Assembly (NCBI GenBank): GCA_934667295.1
Contig: CAKULR010000122.1
Coordinates: 1-5,543, forward strand
Length of the DNA stretch: 5,543 bases
Reading direction: 5' to 3'
Origin: an uncultured Kiritimatiellota bacterium
Lineage (GTDB): Bacteria > Verrucomicrobiota > Kiritimatiellia > RFP12 > UBA1067
This document shows, one piece after another, positions 1 through 5,446 of this stretch; the stretch's first letter is position 1; the number at the start of each line of letters is the position of its first letter. The translations under genes and the position numbers were made by a program. The notes under the pieces were generated by a model. That model was not told the origin of the DNA, did not search any database, and saw only the letters and a program-made list of their open reading frames with translations.

Positions 1-290
1 CTCCAGTACTGTCCCGAATTCCGAATAAGATTCCGTTTCCCGGTCCGCCGCGCGAGGTCGACGCCGATACCTCGCCCTTCAAGATCCCGCGAAAGCGATC
101 GCAGTTCCTCCGCAAATTCCTCAGAACTGTACTTAAACCCTCTCCTCTGGAGTTCAAGCCTACGCATCCGAAACAAAACCCCCAGCAAGACGACGGGGTC
201 GTTAATCCCCTCCGTACATTGCACACTGGCCCATTTCCACTTGAACGAGGGGAACGGTTTCCGGGGGATGAAATCAAGAGGAAGACTCAT
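1..290 (-). CDS. Unidentified protein, N-terminal 96 residues; possible restriction-system component
   Basis: This reading frame is open from an ATG at 288-290 to the left edge, giving 96 residues with no stop. It begins MSLPLDFIPRKPFPSFKWKW, has a hydrophobic stretch PVVLLGVLF at about 32-40, then a charged helix-like segment (SSEEFAEELRSLSRDLEGRG, 55-74) and an Arg-rich part. Its ATG overlaps the TGA of the upstream methyltransferase as ATGA, and a strong GAGGAG ribosome binding site lies 8 bases upstream, so it is very likely a real, translationally coupled gene. I do not recognise the family, and no PD-(D/E)XK or HNH nuclease motif is visible in this part. Its place at the end of a three-methyltransferase cassette suggests a restriction endonuclease subunit or another defence partner, as in multi-gene systems such as BsuMI; that is inference from position only. 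The C-terminal part lies outside the window. Confidence 0.8.
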   Translation of the reverse strand, partial: MSLPLDFIPRKPFPSFKWKWASVQCTEGINDPVVLLGVLFRMRRLELQRRGFKYSSEEFAEELRSLSRDLEGRGIGVDLARRTGKRNLIRNSGQYW

Positions 291-1222
291 TGGACACGCT
301 CCTCACGGGAAGACGGAAACTGTAGGGCAAGGGCTTTCGCAAAACGCGGTGGCACGGCATTTCCGATCTGCCGGTAGACGGATGAAAGCGGCCCGTAAAA
401 GACATAGTCAAGGGGGAAACTTTGAACCGTGGCCAGTTCCCGTCCCGTCATACGCCGCTGATTACCGGGATGCGGCAGAATCACCACGCCCCCCTTGTCA
501 TCGCCCCGTGCCGTCACGGTGGGGGCCGGTTGATTCGGGTCAAGCGGACGATGTCCGATATATCCGTTGAAGTTAAGCTTGTACTTCGAATAGACGTGGT
601 TTGGAAGATCGTTTGGCGCATCTGGATCGGGAATCCCTGCAAATGCCGATCCGACCCCGACCCACGGCAACAGGCCCTGCGCGCCGTCCTTCGCATGTGT
701 TGGCTTGGGGAACTCATACTCAAAATCGACATCGGCACGTACACCGACGAAGATGACACGTTCCCGTTTCTGCGGCACGCCGTAGTCGGCCACGTTGAAC
801 AATTGGCTTTTGACCCGGTAGCCAAGCGCGCGCATATCGGCGAGAATCTGGTTATAGGCTTTCCCGCCCGCGAAATGGAGGATCCCCTTTACGTTCTCGG
901 CAAGGAAGAAGCGCGGTTGCTTGTCGTGGATGACACGAAGGAGCTGCAGATAGAGTTTGTTGCGGGAATCCGACTCATGTCTCTTCGTATTGGCCACCGA
1001 AAAACCCTGACACGGGAATCCGCCGATCACAATGTCGCAGTCTGGAATCTGCGAACTTTCAACCACCGAAATGTCCGAACACACGATATGATCGCCGAGA
1101 TTGGCGCGATAGGTCTCCACGGCATCTGAATAGAGGTCGTTCGCCCAGACAATCTCATGCCCCGCCTGCTTGAAACCGAGGTCAAGCCCTCCGGCGCCGC
1201 TGAAAAGCGAAACGACCCTCAT
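287..1222 (-). CDS. DNA (cytosine-5-)-methyltransferase, third of three
   Basis: Transfers a methyl group from S-adenosylmethionine to carbon 5 of cytosine in a specific DNA site. The 311-residue protein has the full C5-methyltransferase set: motif I FSGAGGLDLG (7-16, SAM binding), motif IV GGFPCQGFS with catalytic Cys71, motif VI ENV (109-111), motif VIII QKRER (151-155), motif IX RRMTGRELATVQSFP (256-270) and motif X GNAVPP (287-292). The variable target-recognition region spans about 156-255. Its start at the ATG overlaps the preceding TGA as ATGA (1219-1222) and has GGAG 8 bases upstream, so it is probably translated by coupling. The protein begins directly with the SAM-binding strand, as is usual for short enzymes of this family. 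It is a paralogue of the preceding enzyme: over an ungapped 44-residue stretch of the target-recognition region (197-240 here, 208-251 there, counting from that gene's longer start) I count 26 identities. The recognised site cannot be read from sequence alone. Confidence 0.96.
   Translation of the reverse strand: MRVVSLFSGAGGLDLGFKQAGHEIVWANDLYSDAVETYRANLGDHIVCSDISVVESSQIPDCDIVIGGFPCQGFSVANTKRHESDSRNKLYLQLLRVIHDKQPRFFLAENVKGILHFAGGKAYNQILADMRALGYRVKSQLFNVADYGVPQKRERVIFVGVRADVDFEYEFPKPTHAKDGAQGLLPWVGVGSAFAGIPDPDAPNDLPNHVYSKYKLNFNGYIGHRPLDPNQPAPTVTARGDDKGGVVILPHPGNQRRMTGRELATVQSFPLDYVFYGPLSSVYRQIGNAVPPRFAKALALQFPSSREERVQ
299..304 (-). promoter_or_regulatory. Ribosome binding site of the left-edge gene
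   Basis: GAGGAG on the minus strand lies 8 bases before the ATG at 288-290, within the last codons of the third methyltransferase. It is the strongest Shine-Dalgarno sequence in the methyltransferase cassette and supports the truncated ORF at the left edge as a real, well translated gene. Confidence 0.7.
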
Positions 1223-2157
1223 GCCCCCATCTCCGTTTCCAGTCGTTTCAATTCGCGTCCCAGAAATTCAGCGAACAGGACGGGGACGGCGTTTCCGATT
1301 TGGCGGTAACAGGAATTCATCGCGCCGACAAATTCAAAATCGTCCGGGAACGTTTGAATCGCGGCACTTTCACGAATCGTCAGACGGCGTTTCCCGTTGT
1401 AATGCGGAATCGCGCAAACCCCGCCACCGCCATTGCCACGCGCCAAAATCGTCGGACATGGTTTGTCAGGATCCGTCGGGCGGTGTCCCGTAAAATTCCG
1501 ATACGCCAGTTTGTAGGCGGAATAAACGTGATTGACAACTTGATTTGGCGTATCCGGATCGGGGAAACGCTCAAGTTCGTCACGAATCGTCCGCCAGGGG
1601 GGCAGACCGTTTTTCACGCCTCGGACAGGTACGGGGAAATGAAACACCATGTCCCGTCCAATGTCCCTGCGCTGGCCGACGATGATGACACGCTGCCGAT
1701 GCTGCGGTACACCATAGTCGGCCATATTGACGAGATGGACGTCAAGGACATACCCCGCACGTGAAAAATCGTCCAGAATCTTCGCGATGGCCGTTCCTCC
1801 ACCAAGTGACAGAATACCCTTGACATTCTCCGCGATGAAGAACTTCGGTTTCTTCGCCGATATGACCTTGCGGAAAAACCTATAGAGGACATTTCGGTCA
1901 TCATCGACGTGACGCAGGAGATTGGCCTGCGAAAAGCCCTGACAGGGAAATCCTCCGACAACGACGTCGGCGCCGTCGGGGATCTCCGCCATCTTGATGT
2001 CCTTGATGTCCGCACAGACAATTGCCTCGCCAATGTTCCTACGGTAGGTCGCAACCGCATTCACATCAATGTCATTGGCCCAGATGACCTCGTTCCCGGC
2101 CCGAATCAAGCCAAGATCAAGACCTCCCGCACCACTGAAAAGAGAGACGATCTTCAC
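1219..2157 (-). CDS. DNA (cytosine-5-)-methyltransferase, second of three
   Basis: A complete C5-cytosine DNA methyltransferase. With the start chosen here it has 312 residues: motif I FSGAGGLDLG (7-16), motif IV GGFPCQGFS with catalytic Cys72, motif VI ENV (110-112), motif VIII QHRQR (152-156), motif IX RRLTIRESAAIQTFP (257-271) and motif X beginning GNAVP (288). The target-recognition region lies at about 157-256 and contains NHVYSAYKL, GHRPTDP and PTILARG, all closely mirrored in the next gene. I chose the GTG at 2155-2157 because AAGGG sits 7 bases upstream and the protein then begins MKIVSLFSG, the usual start for this family and parallel to MRVVSLFSG of its paralogue. A longer GTG start at 2185-2187 adds 10 residues but has no good ribosome binding site. 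The gene follows the first methyltransferase by 34 bases and overlaps the third by 4. Its target site is unknown. Confidence 0.95.
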   Translation of the reverse strand: MKIVSLFSGAGGLDLGLIRAGNEVIWANDIDVNAVATYRRNIGEAIVCADIKDIKMAEIPDGADVVVGGFPCQGFSQANLLRHVDDDRNVLYRFFRKVISAKKPKFFIAENVKGILSLGGGTAIAKILDDFSRAGYVLDVHLVNMADYGVPQHRQRVIIVGQRRDIGRDMVFHFPVPVRGVKNGLPPWRTIRDELERFPDPDTPNQVVNHVYSAYKLAYRNFTGHRPTDPDKPCPTILARGNGGGGVCAIPHYNGKRRLTIRESAAIQTFPDDFEFVGAMNSCYRQIGNAVPVLFAEFLGRELKRLETEMGA

Positions 2158-2164
2158 ATTGACG

Positions 2165-2169
2165 CCCTT
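2165..2169 (-). promoter_or_regulatory. Ribosome binding site deciding the start of the second methyltransferase
   Basis: AAGGG on the minus strand lies 7 bases before the GTG at 2155-2157. The alternative GTG at 2185-2187 has only a poorly spaced AGGG about 12 bases away. This, with the family-typical N-terminus MKIVSLFSG, favours the shorter protein. Confidence 0.6.
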
Positions 2170-2191
2170 AAATCTGGTCGACACCACGAAA

Positions 2192-3328
2192 TCACGCGAC
2201 CCTCATTTCATCGTTGGCAGCGATTGCAGAATACTCCCGTTTCTGCGTCACGGCCCCCTTCCTGGCGGCATCACCATCGATTGCCGCCATGAAATTCGAC
2301 ACCGACTTGGCGACCGCATGGGCAAGAACCGGAGGAACGGCATTCCCTATCAAAGTCAGATTCCTCTGCGTCGTATACGGGAACACAAACTCGTCCGGGA
2401 AAGTCTGGACACGCGCACATTCCCGAACGGTCAAACGGCGGGGAAGTTTGTAGTGGAACTGAATCCTCCCACGAGAATTGGCCCGAATGCAAAACGCCAC
2501 CTTGTCCGCTTCATTCACCGTATCACCCTGTCCACCACCGGACGAGGCTTTCGACGCAACGAAATACTGGCTTTGGTTCGTCACGGTTTCATCGGTTATC
2601 ATCTCAAGATCCCCGAGTGCCTGCGAAATCGTTACCGGCCTTCCGAAGTTTGTTGGTCGCGGCTTGGTTGGAAACCCCTCAATGTCGTTGCGAACGCCGA
2701 CAAATATCAGGCGCTTCCGGCTTTGGGGAACACCATAGTCTGGAGCATAGAGGTTCCAGACGTCAAAATGATACCCGGCGCTCTCGAAGTCTTTGACAAT
2801 CGTCCTCAGAACCTCCCCCTGCTGCATGCGCGCGAGGTGGATCACGTTCTCACCTATCACAATGCGTGGTCGATGGATACGCATGTAGTTCAGAAGAACC
2901 AGATAGAGTTTTCCCCGTTTTCCATCGAACCCCGTCTTGGGGCCGGAGGAGGAAAAATCCTGGCATGGGAATCCACCGATCAGGACATCGGTCGGCGGCA
3001 ACGCCCCTACATCGATTTTCGTCAGATCCGCACGATGGATGCGTTCGTCCAGATTCAGCTTATAGCAATCAACGGCGTCCTGTAGGGAATCGTATGCGCC
3101 AACAACGTCAAACGGCAACGGCTCGTACTTTCTCCCGAGAACGGAAAAGCCCCCCCTGAAACCCAAATCCAAACCGCCGCAACCGGAGAAGAACGAAGTG
3201 ACACGATATGGCCGTCCGCTCTCTCCGTACGAACATTCAAAGGCCCGTCTGCTTGACCTGTATCCGACTTCGAATCGAGGTTTGGCACGCAGGGCCTTTG
3301 CAAGAGGTTTTCCGTCTTTTCGCCTCAT
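2192..3328 (-). CDS. DNA (cytosine-5-)-methyltransferase, first of three, divergent type
   Basis: A 378-residue C5-cytosine DNA methyltransferase with motif I FFSGCGGLDLG (46-56), motif IV GGFPCQDFS with catalytic Cys122, motif VI ENV (160-162), motif VIII QSRKR (202-206), motif IX RRLTVRECARVQTFP (297-311) and motif X GNAVPP (328-333). The target-recognition region, about 207-296, lacks the NHVYS and GHRP blocks shared by the two downstream enzymes, so it probably recognises a different sequence or context. It carries about 43 extra residues before the SAM-binding strand and a tail of about 45 after motif X. The ATG at 3326-3328 is the only ATG, GTG or TTG before motif I in this frame. It lies a single base after the cysS stop, with only weak purine-rich sequence (GAAGAAG) upstream, inside cysS. 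Translation therefore probably depends on ribosomes finishing cysS. Base composition falls at this boundary, which suggests horizontal acquisition. Confidence 0.95.
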   Translation of the reverse strand: MRRKDGKPLAKALRAKPRFEVGYRSSRRAFECSYGESGRPYRVTSFFSGCGGLDLGFRGGFSVLGRKYEPLPFDVVGAYDSLQDAVDCYKLNLDERIHRADLTKIDVGALPPTDVLIGGFPCQDFSSSGPKTGFDGKRGKLYLVLLNYMRIHRPRIVIGENVIHLARMQQGEVLRTIVKDFESAGYHFDVWNLYAPDYGVPQSRKRLIFVGVRNDIEGFPTKPRPTNFGRPVTISQALGDLEMITDETVTNQSQYFVASKASSGGGQGDTVNEADKVAFCIRANSRGRIQFHYKLPRRLTVRECARVQTFPDEFVFPYTTQRNLTLIGNAVPPVLAHAVAKSVSNFMAAIDGDAARKGAVTQKREYSAIAANDEMRVA

Positions 3329-3329
3329 C

Positions 3330-4688
3330 CTACTTCTTCGTGACGCTCTGGCCTTCGCGCGAGTCCTTCACGAGCCAGCCGGCGGCGGCGATCGCGTCGC
3401 GCAGACGGTCCGACTCGGCCCAGTTCTTCGCGGCGCGGGCGGCGGCGCGTTCGTCGAGCAGCTTCTGGATCTCGGCGGGCACGGCGGCCTTCTCGGCCCT
3501 GCCGAAGAAGATGACGCCCAGCACCTCGTCCATGCGCTTGAAGACGCCGAGCGTCCCGGCGGCGCCCTTGCCGTTCGCGTCGCGCACGAGCGCGAAGAGC
3601 GCGGCGAACGCCTTGGGGATGTTCAGGTCGTCGTTGACGGCGGCGGTGAAATCCTCCAGGTGCTTCCGCGCCCACTCCGGCGCCTCGCCGTCCGTGGCCG
3701 CCTCCACGCACGCATCGATGCGGGCGAGCGCCTTGCGGGCGTCCTCCAGCGCGGAGAAGGCGAAGTTGAGTCCGCTGCGGTAGTGCGCGTTGATGAGCAC
3801 GTAGCGGATCTCGCGTCCGCTCCACCCCTTCCCGATGAGGTCGCGCAGCGTGAAGAAGTTGCCGAGGCTCTTGGACATCTTCTCGCCGTTCACGCGCAGG
3901 TGGGCGCAGTGCATCCACGTCTTCACGAACGGCTTGCCCGTGGCGGCCTCGGCCTGGGCGATCTCGTTCTCGTGGTGCGGGAAGAGGTTGTCGATGCCGC
4001 CCGTGTGGAGGTCGAACGTCTCGCCGAGGTACTTCATCGACATCGCCGAGCACTCGATGTGCCAGCCGGGGCGGCCGCGCCCCCAGGGCGAATCCCAGCC
4101 GACGGGACCGTCCGACGGCTCCCACGCCTTCCAGAGCGCGAAGTCGCCGACGTTCTCCTTGTCGTACTCGTCGGCCGCGCAGCGCGCGCCCGTGCGCTGG
4201 TTGTCGAAGTCGATGTGCGCGAGCTTGCCGTAGCCGGGGAACTTCGTGACGGCGAAGTAGACGCTGCCGTCCTCGCTCTGGTAGGCGACGCCCTTCTCCA
4301 TGAGCTTCTGGACGAGGGCGATCATCTCGGGGATGTGGTCCGTCGCGGCGGGGTAGACCTCGGCCGGCTGCACGTTGAGCTTCTTGAGGTCGGCGAAAAA
4401 GGCGTCCTTGTAGGTCTTCGTGTAGTCCGTGAGCGCGACACCCTGCGCGTTCGCGCCCCGGATCGTCTTGTCATCGACGTCCGTGAGGTTCATCACCTGG
4501 CGCACCTTCATGCCGTTGAACTGGATCACGCGGCGGAGGATGTCCTCGAAGGTGTAGGCGCGGAAGTTGCCGATGTGGGCGAAATTGTAGACGGTCGGTC
4601 CGCACGTGTAGAGGCGGACCGTGTTCTCCGCCAGCGGGACCAGGGGCTCGACGCGGCGGGTGAGGGAGTTGTAGACGTTCATTTCCAT
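3330..4688 (-). CDS. cysS: Cysteinyl-tRNA synthetase (CysRS)
   Basis: Class I aminoacyl-tRNA synthetase that charges tRNA-Cys with cysteine using ATP, in the cytoplasm; essential for translation. The 452-residue protein is close to the usual length (E. coli about 461). Visible hallmarks are TCGPTVYNFAHIGNFR at 28-43, containing the HIGH-type ATP motif HIGN (38-41), and KMSKS at 270-274. The zinc site expected from E. coli CysRS is present: Cys29, Cys213 (in WHIECS), His238 and Glu242 (in HHENE). The C-terminal third (about 300-452) is the helical tRNA-binding region and ends near GWLVKDS. The start is the ATG at 4686-4688; a second in-frame ATG lies two codons later. Neither has a convincing Shine-Dalgarno sequence, and a -10-like element 8 bases upstream raises the possibility of a leaderless transcript. 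The gene follows infC by 101 bases, and its stop is separated by one base from the first methyltransferase ATG, so it heads or continues that operon. Confidence 0.98.
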   Translation of the reverse strand: MEMNVYNSLTRRVEPLVPLAENTVRLYTCGPTVYNFAHIGNFRAYTFEDILRRVIQFNGMKVRQVMNLTDVDDKTIRGANAQGVALTDYTKTYKDAFFADLKKLNVQPAEVYPAATDHIPEMIALVQKLMEKGVAYQSEDGSVYFAVTKFPGYGKLAHIDFDNQRTGARCAADEYDKENVGDFALWKAWEPSDGPVGWDSPWGRGRPGWHIECSAMSMKYLGETFDLHTGGIDNLFPHHENEIAQAEAATGKPFVKTWMHCAHLRVNGEKMSKSLGNFFTLRDLIGKGWSGREIRYVLINAHYRSGLNFAFSALEDARKALARIDACVEAATDGEAPEWARKHLEDFTAAVNDDLNIPKAFAALFALVRDANGKGAAGTLGVFKRMDEVLGVIFFGRAEKAAVPAEIQKLLDERAAARAAKNWAESDRLRDAIAAAGWLVKDSREGQSVTKK

Positions 4689-4696
4689 GGCGCGAT

Positions 4697-4725
4697 AGTT
4701 TACTAAATTCTTTCAGCCCGTGCAA
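4697..4725 (-). promoter_or_regulatory. Possible sigma70-type promoter of cysS, close to the start codon
   Basis: On the minus strand TTGCAC (4720-4725) and TAAACT (4697-4702) are separated by 17 bases. The -10 matches TATAAT at 4 of 6 positions and the -35 matches TTGACA at 3 of 6. The -10 ends 8 bases before the cysS ATG, so transcription would begin at or within a couple of bases of the start codon. The region is the only AT-rich patch between infC and cysS. The -35 lies in one arm of the stem-loop at 4714-4757. The match is weak and unproven. Confidence 0.35.
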
Positions 4726-4757
4726 TCAACCGTCCTCGCGGTTTCCTGCACGGGCTG
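4714..4757 (-). other. Stem-loop between infC and cysS
   Basis: CAGCCCGTGCA (4714-4724) is perfectly complementary to TGCACGGGCTG (4747-4757), an 11-bp stem. Inside the 22-base loop, AACCG (4728-4732) pairs with CGGTT (4739-4743), closing a 6-base loop. In the minus-strand RNA the 3-by-3 internal loop (GGA opposite GAU) could form a G-U and two tandem G-A pairs, so the helix may be nearly continuous. No U-run follows on either strand, so it is not a standard intrinsic terminator. It could protect the 3' end of the infC message, pause polymerase or act as a Rho-linked or processing signal. Confidence 0.7.
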
Positions 4758-4760
4758 GGT

Positions 4761-4776
4761 TCGGGCGCGGGCCCGA
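4761..4776 (-). other. Small GC-rich hairpin after infC
   Basis: TCGGGC (4761-4766) and GCCCGA (4771-4776) form a perfect 6-bp stem with a 4-base loop, 3 bases from the larger stem-loop and 13 bases from the infC stop codon. GGTTC (4758-4762) could alternatively pair with GAACC (4783-4787). In such GC-rich sequence a short hairpin may be chance. Its place in tandem with the larger one suggests a combined 3'-end structure for the infC message. Confidence 0.4.
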
Positions 4777-4789
4777 CGGGCGGAACCGG

Positions 4790-5407
4790 CTACGCCTGCG
4801 GCGGACGCGGCGCGCCGCCGATGGAGATCTGGATGCCGCCGACGGGCGGCGTGCCCGCCGAGCCGACCGCGATCTGCGGGCGTCCGCCGCCCTTCTTCGC
4901 GCGCGGCGGCCCGAGGAGGCAGAAGGGGACGCGGCCGTCCGTCTTCGGCGCCTGCTCGACGAAGCACTCGTCCTTCAGCATCTCCAGCACCTCGGCGATC
5001 TTGTCCTCGCCGATGTCGCGGTGCGCGTTCTCGCGGCCGCGGAACTGGAGCGACAGGCGCACCTTGTTGCCCTCGCCGAGGAACTGGCGGATCTGCTTGA
5101 GCTTGTGCTGCAGGTCGCCGACGTCCGTGCCGGGATGGAACTTGATCTCCTTCACCTGCGTCGACTTCTGGGCCTTGCGGGCCTTCTTCGCGCGGATGGA
5201 CTCCTCGTAGCGGAACTTGCCGTAGTCCATGATCTTGCACACGGGCGGCACGGCATTCGGCGTGATCTCCACGAGATCAAGTCCCTGGCCGTCGGCCAGG
5301 CGCTGCGCCTGGTTGGTGGGCATGATGCCCAGCATGGCGCCGTTCTGGTCAAGAACGCGCACCGACGGCACGCGGATCTTGAAGTTGACACGAGTGAAGT
5401 TAGCGAT
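4790..5407 (-). CDS. infC: Translation initiation factor IF-3, with AUC start codon
   Basis: IF3 binds the 30S subunit, prevents premature 50S joining and checks that initiator tRNA is paired to a proper start codon. The 205-residue product shows the N-terminal domain (IRVPSVRVLDQNGAMLGIMP, 11-30), the family signature region KIMDYGKFRYEES (58-70), a Lys/Arg-rich linker and the C-terminal domain (KEIKFHPGTDVGDLQ onward, with LSLQFRGREN at 118-127). I place the start at an ATC codon (5405-5407): it gives the standard N-terminus, GAGGTGA lies 3 bases upstream, and an in-frame TGA at 5411-5413 rules out any longer ORF. The first conventional start, a GTG at 5369-5371, would drop 12 residues and has no such ribosome binding site. 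AUU/AUC/AUA starts on infC are known and allow IF3 to repress its own synthesis. Unusual is a Gly/Pro-rich tail of about 37 residues after the normal end. It follows thrS; rpmI and rplT, often next, are replaced by cysS. Confidence 0.96.
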   Translation of the reverse strand: MANFTRVNFKIRVPSVRVLDQNGAMLGIMPTNQAQRLADGQGLDLVEITPNAVPPVCKIMDYGKFRYEESIRAKKARKAQKSTQVKEIKFHPGTDVGDLQHKLKQIRQFLGEGNKVRLSLQFRGRENAHRDIGEDKIAEVLEMLKDECFVEQAPKTDGRVPFCLLGPPRAKKGGGRPQIAVGSAGTPPVGGIQISIGGAPRPPQA

Positions 5408-5410
5408 AAG

Positions 5411-5417
5411 TCACCTC
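5411..5417 (-). promoter_or_regulatory. Ribosome binding site of infC deciding the AUC start
   Basis: GAGGTGA on the minus strand is a 7-base match to the anti-Shine-Dalgarno end of 16S rRNA. GAGG ends 6 bases before the ATC codon at 5405-5407, a normal distance. The TGA inside it is in frame with infC and closes the frame upstream. The preceding spacer (5418-5446) is A/C-rich and probably unstructured, leaving the site accessible. Confidence 0.85.
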
Positions 5418-5446
5418 TCGGTTTTGGGTTGTGTTGCGTTGTTCGT

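Noticed and set aside
2185..2187. GTG as the start of the second methyltransferase
   Set aside because: It has no properly spaced ribosome binding site and adds 10 residues not expected for the family. The GTG at 2155-2157 has AAGGG at 7 bases and gives the typical N-terminus. It remains possible.
2197..2206. A 10-base repeat, CGACCCTCAT, shared between the end of the first methyltransferase and the start of the third (1213-1222)
   Set aside because: It could be a relic of duplication or an attachment core, but a single 10-base match without flanking similarity is too weak to separate from chance.
2069..3085. A 338-codon open frame on the plus strand
   Set aside because: It is antisense to two motif-complete methyltransferases and shows no recognisable domain.
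1..3328. A Vsr mismatch endonuclease, controller (C) protein or recognisable nuclease within the cassette
   Set aside because: The space is fully taken by the three methyltransferases and the partial left-edge ORF. None of these partner genes is visible, although they may lie beyond the left edge.
3198..4706. A 502-codon open frame on the plus strand
   Set aside because: It is wholly antisense to cysS and the start of the first methyltransferase. Its translation is Arg/Val/Glu-rich low-complexity sequence typical of a shadow frame in GC-rich DNA, while cysS has all its catalytic motifs.
4714..4757. Intrinsic terminator for infC
   Set aside because: The stem is strong, but the RNA continues with AAAGAAUUUAG rather than a U-run on the minus strand, and with GGUUCGGG on the plus strand.
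4725..4757. T-box riboswitch controlling cysS
   Set aside because: ACCGCG occurs on the minus strand, as in the T-box consensus, but the UGGN element is missing, there is no stem I or specifier loop, and the 101-base gap is too short.
5369..5371. GTG as the infC start
   Set aside because: It would remove 12 residues of the conserved IF3 N-terminus and lacks the well-placed GAGGTGA that serves the ATC codon.
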